From the NCBI RefSeq assembly GCF_011074885.1, contig NC_054690.1, forward strand, positions 1,307,001-1,371,000: a stretch of DNA of 64,000 bases. Reading direction: 5' to 3'. This document shows positions 51,925 to 61,726 of the stretch, in pieces. The stretch comes from Brettanomyces bruxellensis (taxonomy: Eukaryota; Ascomycota; Pichiomycetes; Pichiales; Pichiaceae). Below the pieces are notes generated by a model. That model had not been told where the DNA came from, ran no database searches, and saw only the letters and a program-made list of their open reading frames with translations. The first letter of the stretch is position 1, and each line of letters begins with the position of its first letter. The translations under genes were made by a program, and so were the position numbers.

Positions 51925-53587
51925 GACTTGATGATTCTGGATAAAACCAAAAAATTATAAATTAAAGGGAAAAAATTCAAAAATTCAAAAAAATTCAAAA
52001 AAAAAAAATACGCGGCGCTTAATCTATCAGGAATGTAGAAGCAAGCCCTGTGCAGCGAATGTAATGTGATGTAAATGCACACCCTTAAAGTGTCTTGGAT
52101 TCAGCAGTCTGTCACCAGTGATGCAGCCAATGAGCTCTTTGCTGAATATGCAATGCCTGTATCGCAAGATACCGCCTGTTTTAAATGTTGTAAAAAGAAA
52201 GAACGCGCTTTTTTGGTGTGTCTGCCACAAATACCGTTATGTCTATAGGAATGAGTAAAACGATAGTTAGGTATATTGTTGTGCAAATAAATGAGTGAAT
52301 GTGCTGGACCTGTAGCTGTAGATTCTATAGCATGGACTCCTGTTTGAGTTCAAGTGCGCCAGATCCGTGTTTCAGGGGTATAAAGTAATTCTTGTAATTG
52401 GACGTAAAAAGCGCAAATACGAATATCACCACAACAGATAGAAAGCGAGGATAATGAAAAAAAGCCGGACTCAAATCAGAAAAAAGGGGGAAAACGCTAA
52501 GAAAAAAAAAAAAATTAAAAAAATCTCTCGATAGTGAAATTGCTCGGACTAACTTTTTGTATTCTTGAAAGCGTGGATCTAAAACTGAAACGAGAAAAGA
52601 GACAGGGTGTGGTTCAGCCAAAGTTTCAATTGCGGAATACATAAAAGGGGTGGCATATAAAGAACATAAATGCGATTTACATTCAATAAATAGTGCAAAC
52701 AATTTGGGCCTACGGTTTGCCCTCAAGCTTTATAATTATTAATTAATCTACAGATGTATTGGCAGGAAATGTAATATATCGCTAAATCCAAAAATCCGCT
52801 TCTGTAATATATTGGCATGTTCGCCAAACTGGATGAAAATAAAGAAAACAAAACGGATCCCAATGTGAGGGGTGATCCCAAGAAATAATTGCATTATATT
52901 AGATCGAATTGAAATGAATGCAAATTTCAGGGGAACAAAAGAACAAAGGACGCGGTTTCTGAAAAGTGCTGTAATCCGTAACACTTGCGAAAAGCATGGC
53001 ATAAATCTCGGTGGGACTGTTGCGTATGAGCGAGGGTTAAAAATTTATTTGACGTGAAAAAAAAAGGAACGGTTTGGTCTGAATCAGCTGCACGTACCAG
53101 GGGAGAGGGATGCAAGTACATCCGAGTGCTGCTAGAATTACAATATTTCTTCCAGGGCAACCCGGTGGAAGCACCGCCCACCTGGCAGGACACGTGGGAA
53201 GCGTGCGGTGAGGCATGTGGTGAAATTAGTGATCAAACGCGCGGTACATTGCGCGGTGGTAGGCCATTGTTTTCCCGGTGGATGAAAAAAGCGCGAGGCA
53301 AGAAAAGTACCCTGTTGCAGGAAGCAGATCAAAAAAAATTATATGCATTATATGTACAACTAAACGAAACCATTGTTCACCTCATGAGGTAGCACTTCCT
53401 ATAGTATTTATTCCTTTTCCCGTATTGCATTCTCTGATCATACCATCAATTCTCTTTTTCACTGCATTACATTGCATTATCTCGCACACTGTGTTTGGAA
53501 ATGGCACGCATTACTAGAAATATTTGTGCCCTTGAATGATGTGTCTGATTTACCGTTGGACATTATTATTATGTTAAATTTATTCCA
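51925..53587. other. 1.7-kb gene-free region
   Basis: Upstream of the unknown GC-rich gene and downstream of the AlkB-like gene. A plus-strand frame at about 53054-53392 has a locally GC-rich, Trp-containing reading (VEAPPTWQDTWEACGE) but no ATG near its start. It may be a relic or chance. Nothing else is supported. Confidence 0.35.
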
Positions 53588-54889
53588 TTATTCGCTATTG
53601 CCGATCCATCTTGTGGCTTCAGATTGTCTATTTGTGTACAAACCCTCCCCCGGGACATTAATTTTATCGAACTTCCCGTAATAAAACCCTTTGCACTTGT
53701 ATCCAGAGTATTGTGAGCCGCAAAGCCAGAAATAGTATCCTCTGGTCTCAGATCTCTTAAACATCCGTTTTAATACCATGCTTGAACCGCATTTGGGGCA
53801 TTTGGGACGACCAGAAAGAAGCTCATTGCGTATCATCCTAAATGTCAAACTGTAACGTACTTTTCCCACTACTGGATGCAAATCAAGCAAGCATCCGTGC
53901 ACAGATGGTACACAATGCTTGAATTCCTCCTGGATCCCGGGCAACATCACAAGTAATGTGTTATGTGGAAGTGGAATGTTAAATATGGTTGAATCACCCC
54001 CATTTCTTGCTGTGGTGATTTTCCTCACACGAAATATTCGCGTTGCTCCAAGACTAATTGATGCAATTATAGGAAGCGGCCCTATATCTGTCAATTTATC
54101 CGAGTGCCAGTCCAAGTCCTGCTTTTCCTGTTGAAAAAGGTTCGAGACACAAAGATTCGCTTTCCATCCTTTCTGAATTTGGTAGCTGCTTTTTGGTTTC
54201 CGCTTTGATAGCACCTCATTCACTTTATCTTCAACTGCATACGCACATAGCTTCATTTCTGTGAAGAACTTCTGCACATTCTTCTTTCCAGAATCTCTGT
54301 AGATAAACTTTTGGGTATCTGAAGCATCCAAATCCCGAAATATCGCCGTATAATGCTTTGACTGGCATTTCTGACCGGCAATATAAAACTTGTTGTCCGT
54401 AAAAGCTGCACGCTTAGAAACAAGCGCCGAAAGCAATTTAGACGCCAGTCCTTTTGTCAAGAAATCCCGGATAAACACCAAATCCGGCAAGTTTTTCTCT
54501 ATTTCCTCTTTTGTGTACAATGTCACTGCCTTTCCCGGCCGTTTGCACAGCTTCATTTGGCCAATGTTCCTGCCATACTGCTTTAGTGTAGTCTGATGAG
54601 GCAAATTAACCTCACCATCAGAAATTTGCGAAAACTCTCTTTTGATGCCCCTTTTTGATGCATCCAAAGCCTTCACAGTGTACTTTTCTATATGATTGCA
54701 AGAAACTGATAAACTTTTCTGGCTGTTGTCCTCAAATGATGCTTGTTGCACCTTTCCAAATTGTTCCTCTAATAATTTTGTAGTTTGGTCTACCGAACCA
54801 TCACAGGCCACAAGAACCTCAAGAAGTTCGGATTTTTCTGCTGCCGGAAATAACTCGAGAAGCCTATCTATTATGTTCTCCGTATCCAT
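53588..54889 (-). CDS. CUE-AlkB-GRF protein: predicted alkylation-repair dioxygenase
   Basis: 433 residues from ATG 54889. An N-terminal CUE ubiquitin-binding domain (about 2-43) has the FP and LL signatures (LLELFP...TTKLLEE). The central AlkB-type 2-oxoglutarate/Fe(II) dioxygenase (about 120-350) has the metal triad HSD (His262, Asp264) and the distal His in FKHCVPS, plus the 2OG-binding arginines in RYSLTFR. A C-terminal GRF-type zinc finger (about 365-410; CPKCGSS, WLCG, YKCKGF) follows. AlkB enzymes remove 1-methyladenine and 3-methylcytosine from DNA or RNA, and GRF fingers bind single-stranded nucleic acid. S. cerevisiae has no AlkB. The CUE domain suggests recruitment by ubiquitin, echoing ASCC2-ALKBH3 in humans. 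It lies 220 bases downstream of EXO1 on the same strand. Confidence 0.85.
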   Translation of the reverse strand: MDTENIIDRLLELFPAAEKSELLEVLVACDGSVDQTTKLLEEQFGKVQQASFEDNSQKSLSVSCNHIEKYTVKALDASKRGIKREFSQISDGEVNLPHQTTLKQYGRNIGQMKLCKRPGKAVTLYTKEEIEKNLPDLVFIRDFLTKGLASKLLSALVSKRAAFTDNKFYIAGQKCQSKHYTAIFRDLDASDTQKFIYRDSGKKNVQKFFTEMKLCAYAVEDKVNEVLSKRKPKSSYQIQKGWKANLCVSNLFQQEKQDLDWHSDKLTDIGPLPIIASISLGATRIFRVRKITTARNGGDSTIFNIPLPHNTLLVMLPGIQEEFKHCVPSVHGCLLDLHPVVGKVRYSLTFRMIRNELLSGRPKCPKCGSSMVLKRMFKRSETRGYYFWLCGSQYSGYKCKGFYYGKFDKINVPGEGLYTNRQSEATRWIGNSE

Positions 54890-55109
54890 GGCCAAGCAAG
54901 CACATCATTTTGTTAATAAGATCAAATGTGGTCATGCAGATGAAATGTGCATTTGTTGATCACTATGAAATCTCTACACCCAAAGCTCTTATCTCAAAAA
55001 AAATTATTCAGTGCTTATCTTGGCTTTATATAACTTTAAGCATTACCGTACTTACACATTTACATCTTCTTTATCTATAAAAACCTGCATACACAAACTA
55101 TTACTGACA

Positions 55110-56978
55110 TTATGCCGATCCTATAAATCTAAACGACCTTAAACTGCGGATTCCTGTCTTGGGTTCCCTTTCCTTTAAATCCAGCTTGTATGCTTTATTC
55201 GGCTTGCTTTTCTGTACGTTAGTTATATCTTGTAACGGTTTGCGAAACGGTTTATTTGACATGGTGCTATAGCTAAAGCTTTGGATCAGCTTTGACACCT
55301 TTCCTGTTTTTGGTGGGTTATTTGATCTGTTCTCCTTATTAGCAGGCCCCTTTACCAGATTTGTGTTCGGTGGAAATTTTGTATTTGCAGTAGCCACTTC
55401 TGGTTTGATGGCATTTTTCTTGGCTGCATCTTCGTTAATGTCATCATCTTCTAGATCCGAGACGATGAACTCGCTTGAATTCGCATTCAAAAAGCTTTCG
55501 TCCTCTATTTGCTCATCTTCACTTTCTTCTGCTACTTTTTCCACTTTTGCTTGTTCCACTTCTTTCTTGGCAAAAAACTTGCTCACCATCCCTGAACACG
55601 AGTTCTTACTGCTTCCAGCATTGATGATGCGTGCTCTTTTGGCAAGTGGCGATGATTCTTCCTCGTCCTGCAGCTTTCTTTTAAAAGTCGTTTCCAGCTT
55701 TTGGTGCTTTATTGGGCTTGATTGGCTTCCGGAATCCTTCATCCGTTTAAAGAAGTTGTCTATGGTAAGCAGAGCTTTGTCTCTCTTTGTTCTCGGAGAG
55801 TATAATCGGTCGATATCAGCCTCGAGCTTCTTTTCTGGCACAGCCGGCATAGATTTACACCTGTGTGCACAAAATCTGTCCAGAGTACTTGCCTGACGAC
55901 CGGTGAAACTGGCAGATTTCTTCATTGTATCGCATGCAGGCCTCAAACTACGCTCTCTGGGAACCAATAACTCTTTTGTAAATGGATTCAGGTCTCCAGA
56001 TGCAATTCTTTGGTGTAATTCGACGTCTAGAATGTTCCCTGTGCATGATAAAATGTACGACTTGGGTTCCTTGACATCATCCGGGACGGGATTCAAATGA
56101 ACAGGCAGCTTTTTCACTGGATCGAACACGATTGGGTATCTGAATGCAATGGAAGCCCGTTTGTAGTCGGCCTCAAAAGTCGACGGAACATCAACCTTGC
56201 CATCAAAGCGAAGTGCCATAATAACGCGCTTGAAGCTGCGAAACCTGCTCACGAGAGTGGCAGCTTTTAAAACACCAAGTCCCGGAATTCCCTTTGTGTA
56301 ATCACAGCCGCTAATTATTGCAGTGAGCTGGATCTCGTACTGATTCAGCCTCGAGATGGCGTTGTTTCTGCATTTGTTAAAGTTGGCGCGAAGGATCTCC
56401 ATGCAGCTTCCGTAATCGTCCATCTTTGTGAGCAAAGTTTGGCAGCCAAAAACAAGAAGATCGGAATCTTCACTTATGATTCCATCGACCAACCCACTTT
56501 TCTCCAAGTAAACCATCTGTGAATCCGCCTCGTATGGTGCAACAACGTACTTTATCTTGCATCTTTTGAGCTCCTCTATCAAGCTCTTGGCCATTTCTGG
56601 TGTGATATCGCACGCTTTTTGGCAAAATCCCATCGCCTCTCTCCGATCGTGCCTTTCCAGGGCATCAATTGCCCTCTGCTTGTAAGTTTGGCGCCTCCTG
56701 CGTCTCTCCTCCTCGGTTCCTGCCTTGGATGGGAGGTGGTCTCCGTCAAAAACAAGATAGGGCTCAATTTGGAAATGTCTAAGCATTCTCACTTTTCGAA
56801 GAACATAGTCGATGTATGCCCTTGTAGGGTGGCCCAGAACAAGCTGTAGAGAGCAGGAAAAGATACCCTTGTGAAGCCACGCGTACGTGTCTATGGCAAG
56901 ACGCTTCCCTTTGTATTTTTCTAGCGAAATAGGTGTCTGAATAGACTTGAGTGCAGGAAGTAGACCTGAAACACCCAT
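55110..56978 (-). CDS. EXO1: 5'-3' exonuclease/flap endonuclease Exo1
   Basis: 622 residues. The N domain starts MGVSGLLPALKSIQ, and the catalytic acids are at D30, D78, E150, D152, D171 and D173 (EADSQMVYLE and SEDSDLLVFG). The I domain has SGCDYTKGIPGLG, including the metal Asp and helix-hairpin-helix. Numbering of the acids equals that of other Exo1 proteins, so the core has no indels. The tail (about 340-622) is charged and disordered, as in the family, where it binds mismatch-repair and clamp proteins. Exo1 works in mismatch repair, resection of double-strand breaks and meiotic crossing-over. Confidence 0.95.
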   Translation of the reverse strand: MGVSGLLPALKSIQTPISLEKYKGKRLAIDTYAWLHKGIFSCSLQLVLGHPTRAYIDYVLRKVRMLRHFQIEPYLVFDGDHLPSKAGTEEERRRRRQTYKQRAIDALERHDRREAMGFCQKACDITPEMAKSLIEELKRCKIKYVVAPYEADSQMVYLEKSGLVDGIISEDSDLLVFGCQTLLTKMDDYGSCMEILRANFNKCRNNAISRLNQYEIQLTAIISGCDYTKGIPGLGVLKAATLVSRFRSFKRVIMALRFDGKVDVPSTFEADYKRASIAFRYPIVFDPVKKLPVHLNPVPDDVKEPKSYILSCTGNILDVELHQRIASGDLNPFTKELLVPRERSLRPACDTMKKSASFTGRQASTLDRFCAHRCKSMPAVPEKKLEADIDRLYSPRTKRDKALLTIDNFFKRMKDSGSQSSPIKHQKLETTFKRKLQDEEESSPLAKRARIINAGSSKNSCSGMVSKFFAKKEVEQAKVEKVAEESEDEQIEDESFLNANSSEFIVSDLEDDDINEDAAKKNAIKPEVATANTKFPPNTNLVKGPANKENRSNNPPKTGKVSKLIQSFSYSTMSNKPFRKPLQDITNVQKSKPNKAYKLDLKEREPKTGIRSLRSFRFIGSA

Positions 56979-57769
56979 GATTAAAATTGATGAAACACGC
57001 GAGAGGGTGTGATGATGTCCTGTATTTTAGAAATTTGATGATTGAGGTTGTTATCCATGTATCTGCGGACTAATTAGTGTATTTGAACAGTTATCTCAAG
57101 CTTGTTACTTGTCAATAACTTATCTTAAGCTCGTTACTTGTCTAAATGTTTGTAACTTGTCAATAACTTATCCCAGCACTGTTTGTCGTATCTCAAACCC
57201 AAGAAATACCAGAAAGACAGAATGCAAAGGAATTAAACGGACGGCCTCAAATGAAATGCTCTAGGCATAAAAAAGTGCATTCCTAAGAAAATGACATGTA
57301 TTGTTTACCCTGGCAAGAATACTCGGGTCCACCCTTTGCTGAGATGTGCACCGCCTTGAACGCGAAGCGGTGAAAAATCCACAGAGAGAATTTGGGACGC
57401 GCGGCGAGGGAGCAAGCCGGATAGTGCCATGGTGGAGGAATAGATGTAGTTGAGGGGTTATTAGACGTGATTTGGTACTGTTAATTTGGATTTCGAGTGT
57501 AGTTTGTGGCCTGATTTGTCGCAACTGGCAGTTTGTGGATTAAAGTGCAAAAAAAGCATTGATATTAGGGACAGGTTGTATTTTTCAAAATAGATACCAA
57601 GGAGGAATTTTTTCCGAGCGCCAATTTTTTTCGCTGTTGAGGAATTGAAGAGTTGTCCATTAGTCAATCACTACCGACTAAGTACTAAAGTATTTGAGAG
57701 CAGACAATTGCAGCAGTATAGCAAGAAGAAGAGAATATATACAGACAAGGTATTGTGTAATTTGCGGCG
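56979..57769. promoter_or_regulatory. Divergent promoter between EXO1 and SEC24
   Basis: Non-coding. ACGCG-containing sequences occur at about 56995 and 57399, which could be MCB-like (G1/S) elements for EXO1. A near-duplicated TTACTTGTC...AATAACTTATC phrase occurs twice at 57105-57170. Confidence 0.45.
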
Positions 57770-60700
57770 ATGTCTGAACAGTTGACGGATGAAATGCAAG
57801 GATTAACTTTGCAGCATCAGCAGCAGCATAGAAGACGCAAGAGACGTGATTATCATGCATATGCAGCACTTGGAGCAGAGGAGCAGACGCGGGCTGTAAC
57901 ACCGCCTTTAGTGTCTCCTTCTGGGGCGTTTGATCCTAATGCAGCTGCCAGCAGTGCTGGAATAGGGTATTCTGGAATTCCTGAGCAGTCACAATTACAA
58001 CAACAATGTCAGCAAGGACAACTTCAACAACAACCACAACAACAATTTCAACCACAACAATTTCAACAACAACCACAACAATTTCAACAACAACCACAAC
58101 AATTTCAACAACAACCACAACAACAACCACAACAATTTCAACCACAACAATTTCAACAGCAACAGATTCAACAACCACAGCCTCAACAACTCCAAGACGA
58201 ATCACAAACGGCTTCTCTCTCTGTTCCGGTGGCCCGGCTCAAAGCAGACGAGTACTACGCAGATAAGCAGTTTAGAACCTTCGAGAATGTGGCACCTCCA
58301 CTCGCAGGAACGCAGTATGAGGTTGTGGATCAAGGAAATGCGTCTCCGAAATTTTCACTTATGACAATGTATAGTATTCCTGCAACTGGGGAGCTTCTCA
58401 AGTCCACCGGAATGCCGCTAGGCATGTTATTAAGGCCGTTTGCGGAGGTTGGTGAGGGGGCTTCGAGTGAAAGTGATGAGACAGATGGTAAAACTATGAA
58501 TAATGTGGAGAATGTGGGTAATTTGGAGAACGTGGGTAATTTGGAGAATGATATGGGCAAAGGGCCTGTAGATAATGGGGATAATACTATGGACAATACC
58601 ATTGGGAATCATGCTATGGATAATGCTGCGAATAACGACGCACCAGATGCAGGTACGTCGATCGACGCGTCTGCAGATTTTGGCAACACCCTACCCTCTC
58701 TGTCCAAAAACCAGCCTGCAGTGCCAGAGTCTGACTTCTCCCACACGGCAGGAGTTCCGCGGTGCAGGCGGTGCAGGGCTTACGTAAACCCGGCGATGCA
58801 GCAAACGGGATATCAGATGATTTGTAATTTGTGCGGGTTCACGAGTCCTGTTCCGTCGGATTACACGGCGAGCGTCGACAGCGCAGGGGTGCGCTCGGAC
58901 TTCTACCAGCGCCCGGAGCTCCACGCTGGTGTATACGAGCTGCGTGTTCCGCGCGAGTATGCGGCCGTAAGCGCAAGCGCCGGTGCAGGCGCAGATGCTG
59001 GCGCGGACACCGGCGCGGCCCAGCGCGCCCTCTGGCACGTCTTCGTCGTCGACACCTCTTCGACGGCAGTCGACTCCGGGTTCACCGGCGCCGCGTGCAC
59101 CGCAATTGAGATGTCGTTGTACGGTCGGCGTGGGCGCAGCCTGCCGCAGGGCGCCAAGGTCGCAATTCTCGGTTTCGACTCGCGCTTGAAGTTTTTCGAT
59201 CTTTCGCCTGGACTCCGGGAGGCCAAAGTGGCTGTGGTGGCGGATGTGGCTGAGCCATTTGTGCCGTTTGCAGGTACTGTGTTTGGTTCGCCTGTGGAAT
59301 CGCAGGATATTATAAGCGCATCTTTGGAGCGGCTGCAGTGCGAGCCTGCGGCATGCGAGCGCACTGCGCTCGGCGGCGCTCTCAAGGCGGCTGATATGCT
59401 GCTTGCGCCACGCGGCGGTGGCCTGGTCACGGTGCTTCTTGGTTCTGTGCCGGTGCTGGCGCCAGGTGCGCTCCCGCCAAAGCTCCCGCCACACCAGGGC
59501 TTGCGCGGCATGGCCGCCGCAGAATATGCGCGCGACGTGCTCACCGCAGGCTGCACTTTCTACACGGACACGCTCGAGAAGTTGTACGTGGACCATTGCA
59601 TTGGCGCAAACTTCTTTGTGGGCGCTCCTTCGCCTGTCGACCTCGCGAACTTGGATCACTTGTCAGCGCGCACGGGTGGCGCCACGCGCTTGTGGCCGCG
59701 CTTTGCCGCTGAGCGCGACGAGCTCGATCTCGCGAACGCCGTCCAGCGCACCGTGCGCGGCGCCGCAGGGTACCAGGCGCAGATCCGCATCCGCTGCTCG
59801 CGCGGCTTGCAAGTCGACCGCATCTTCATGTGCGGCCGCGCATACCCCGGTAACGATGGCATCTGTGCATCCCTGCCCGTTTTAGGCCCAGACACCTCTA
59901 TCGCCTGCAGTTTTACCCACGACGGCAAGCTCGACACGAAAAAAGATGCGCATTTCCAGGCTGCTGTGCTTTACACCGATCCTGCGGGGTTGCGCCGCGT
60001 GCGCATCATCAACTCGATCGTCTCCGTGACCGAGCGCGCCGCAGACGTGTTCTCATTCGCCAGCGCAGACGCCACTTTGGCGCTCCTGGTCCGCGCAACA
60101 CTCTCGAAATTCCCCGCAGACACATCTTTGGTCTCCGTGCGCAACCTGCTGGTTGCAGGCGTCGTCCGCGCAGTGTCGCGCTATGCGGCGCTCGTGGGCG
60201 CGCGCATCTCGGCGCCGGGCGAACTCCTCCTCCCGCGCGGCCTCGCCACACTACCCATGCACGTGCTCGGTGTGCTCAAGTCACATGCTCTTATGTCACG
60301 TGAGTTGATCGCGCCCGATCGACGCGTCAATTCCTTCAGCCTGCTAGCCAGCTCTCCAGCACCATTGCTTTCTGTGCTCACATACCCTTTACTCTTTGCC
60401 TTACACAGCCTCCAGCCATCCCACTGCCGCTGGCGCACGCTCGGCAGCCCCGCCGTGCGCTCCTTTTGCCTTCCTCCAGCCACAATTCTCTCCCAGGCTC
60501 AACTTCAGGCTGCCGGTGCTTATCTTGCCTTTGATGGATGCCACATGTACTTGTGGCTGCACACGCAGGTACCTTTACAGTTTGTGCACGACCTCTTTGG
60601 CACGTCCATCGACTCGGTCGAAGCTCTCGACCCGTTGATCGTCCAGCTTCCTATTCTGGACACTCTTCTCTCGCGGCAGGTCAGAGCACTCTGCAGCTTT

Positions 60701-60919
60701 TTATCCATGCATTATCTTGGTTTGGCCACCCACTCTGTCCAGATCTGCCGCTTCAAGACTGATCCATGCGAGGCTGACTTCCTCCAGCTTATGTATGAGG
60801 ACCGCTCGGCCGAGATGGTGTGGTCATATGCCGAGTTTTTGCGTTATTTGCACACTAGGGTCCAACAGCTCCACATCGATTCTCCCAAGCCCGCCGGGAT
60901 GAGGTTTGGAATATTCTAG
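57770..60919 (+). CDS. SEC24: COPII coat cargo adaptor Sec24
   Basis: 1049 residues. The N-terminus is disordered and rich in Gln/Pro (about 75-145). A conserved pre-zinc block follows (NASPKFSLMTMYSIPATGELL and LGMLLRPFAE), then an Asn/Asp-rich insert (about 230-320). The zinc finger is RCRRC...ICNLCGF (about 332-355). The trunk, beta-sandwich, helical and gelsolin-like domains run to the end (GMRFGIF). Sec24 pairs with Sec23 and selects cargo at ER exit sites. Sec24 paralogues such as Sfb2 are an alternative identity. The segment from about 58750 to 60300 is strikingly GC-rich compared with the two ends of the same gene. Confidence 0.9.
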   Translation: MSEQLTDEMQGLTLQHQQQHRRRKRRDYHAYAALGAEEQTRAVTPPLVSPSGAFDPNAAASSAGIGYSGIPEQSQLQQQCQQGQLQQQPQQQFQPQQFQQQPQQFQQQPQQFQQQPQQQPQQFQPQQFQQQQIQQPQPQQLQDESQTASLSVPVARLKADEYYADKQFRTFENVAPPLAGTQYEVVDQGNASPKFSLMTMYSIPATGELLKSTGMPLGMLLRPFAEVGEGASSESDETDGKTMNNVENVGNLENVGNLENDMGKGPVDNGDNTMDNTIGNHAMDNAANNDAPDAGTSIDASADFGNTLPSLSKNQPAVPESDFSHTAGVPRCRRCRAYVNPAMQQTGYQMICNLCGFTSPVPSDYTASVDSAGVRSDFYQRPELHAGVYELRVPREYAAVSASAGAGADAGADTGAAQRALWHVFVVDTSSTAVDSGFTGAACTAIEMSLYGRRGRSLPQGAKVAILGFDSRLKFFDLSPGLREAKVAVVADVAEPFVPFAGTVFGSPVESQDIISASLERLQCEPAACERTALGGALKAADMLLAPRGGGLVTVLLGSVPVLAPGALPPKLPPHQGLRGMAAAEYARDVLTAGCTFYTDTLEKLYVDHCIGANFFVGAPSPVDLANLDHLSARTGGATRLWPRFAAERDELDLANAVQRTVRGAAGYQAQIRIRCSRGLQVDRIFMCGRAYPGNDGICASLPVLGPDTSIACSFTHDGKLDTKKDAHFQAAVLYTDPAGLRRVRIINSIVSVTERAADVFSFASADATLALLVRATLSKFPADTSLVSVRNLLVAGVVRAVSRYAALVGARISAPGELLLPRGLATLPMHVLGVLKSHALMSRELIAPDRRVNSFSLLASSPAPLLSVLTYPLLFALHSLQPSHCRWRTLGSPAVRSFCLPPATILSQAQLQAAGAYLAFDGCHMYLWLHTQVPLQFVHDLFGTSIDSVEALDPLIVQLPILDTLLSRQVRALCSFLSMHYLGLATHSVQICRFKTDPCEADFLQLMYEDRSAEMVWSYAEFLRYLHTRVQQLHIDSPKPAGMRFGIF
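57998..58190 (+). repeat. Gln/Pro-coding tandem repeat in SEC24
   Basis: CAA/CAG-rich units of 18-21 nt encoding variants of QQPQQFQ, repeated about six times, in the disordered N-terminus. Confidence 0.85.
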
Positions 60920-61726
60920 AGTGCGTGGGGTACCATGTGTTGCAGTTAATGGGGGAAGAGTTGCTTGTTTTCGAGGCAGAGTTACACTAAGCCTATATAT
61001 ATCTAGATCTTTGTTCTTGGGCGTGCTAGAAAGAGCCGAGTGACATTACATACTAAATCTTTGTTCTTGCATGGAATATATTTGAAAGCAATTCAAATCT
61101 GTGTACAGCTGTATAGTATATATTCCCGGATGCAAGCTGCATAGCTAAAACGTACGTAAAGATTCTATAACATGCACAACTACTCGCAGCAGCATCCTTG
61201 TAATGTAGAATACAACACACCCAGAAATATTATCGATCTCCTTGGATATCCTCATCCTACTAATGTACAGATGCTCCGAAATTGCATAGTATATATATCT
61301 ATTCCAAAATACTCAGGCATCGTAATTATCTAGGTGAAGAATATTGAAACTCCATTGCCGAAATACACTCAAAGACAAGCTGTAGAGCATACTCAAAAGC
61401 ATTGTATGCAGAACATACTATATCCGCGTTATATGAATCACTTTAGTGTCATGGGGATATCTAACGTACAATTTGACTTTTCACCATTTTGATGTTACAT
61501 GGTGTGCAATTAGAGCATGCAGAAGTATTATGATCCGCATAACCAAAACACATCCAGAGATATCCTTGCGTAATTCCACGCATCATCTTCGTCTTGATAA
61601 TTTGATGCGCACAAAAGTTAGCGGAAGCATACTCAAAACTTTACAGGTTGAACGGTGGTCAAATCAAATAATACAATATATAATTACTCAGAAGAAGCTG
61701 CGTAGTGTATACTTTACATCTATTCC
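60920..61726. other. Convergent intergenic region SEC24-PAN1
   Basis: Shared 3' flank of two convergent genes. Short phrases recur (AAATCTTTGTTCTTG-like twice at 61007-61060; CATACTCAAAA at 61390 and 61630). No gene is seen. Confidence 0.45.

Noticed and set aside
53054..53392. 112-codon plus-strand frame with Trp-rich reading
   Set aside because: Begins without ATG; no convincing upstream exon or homologue.
58691..59659. Long minus-strand frame (322 codons) opposite SEC24
   Set aside because: Antisense shadow of a GC-rich segment; the SEC24 frame carries all conserved motifs.
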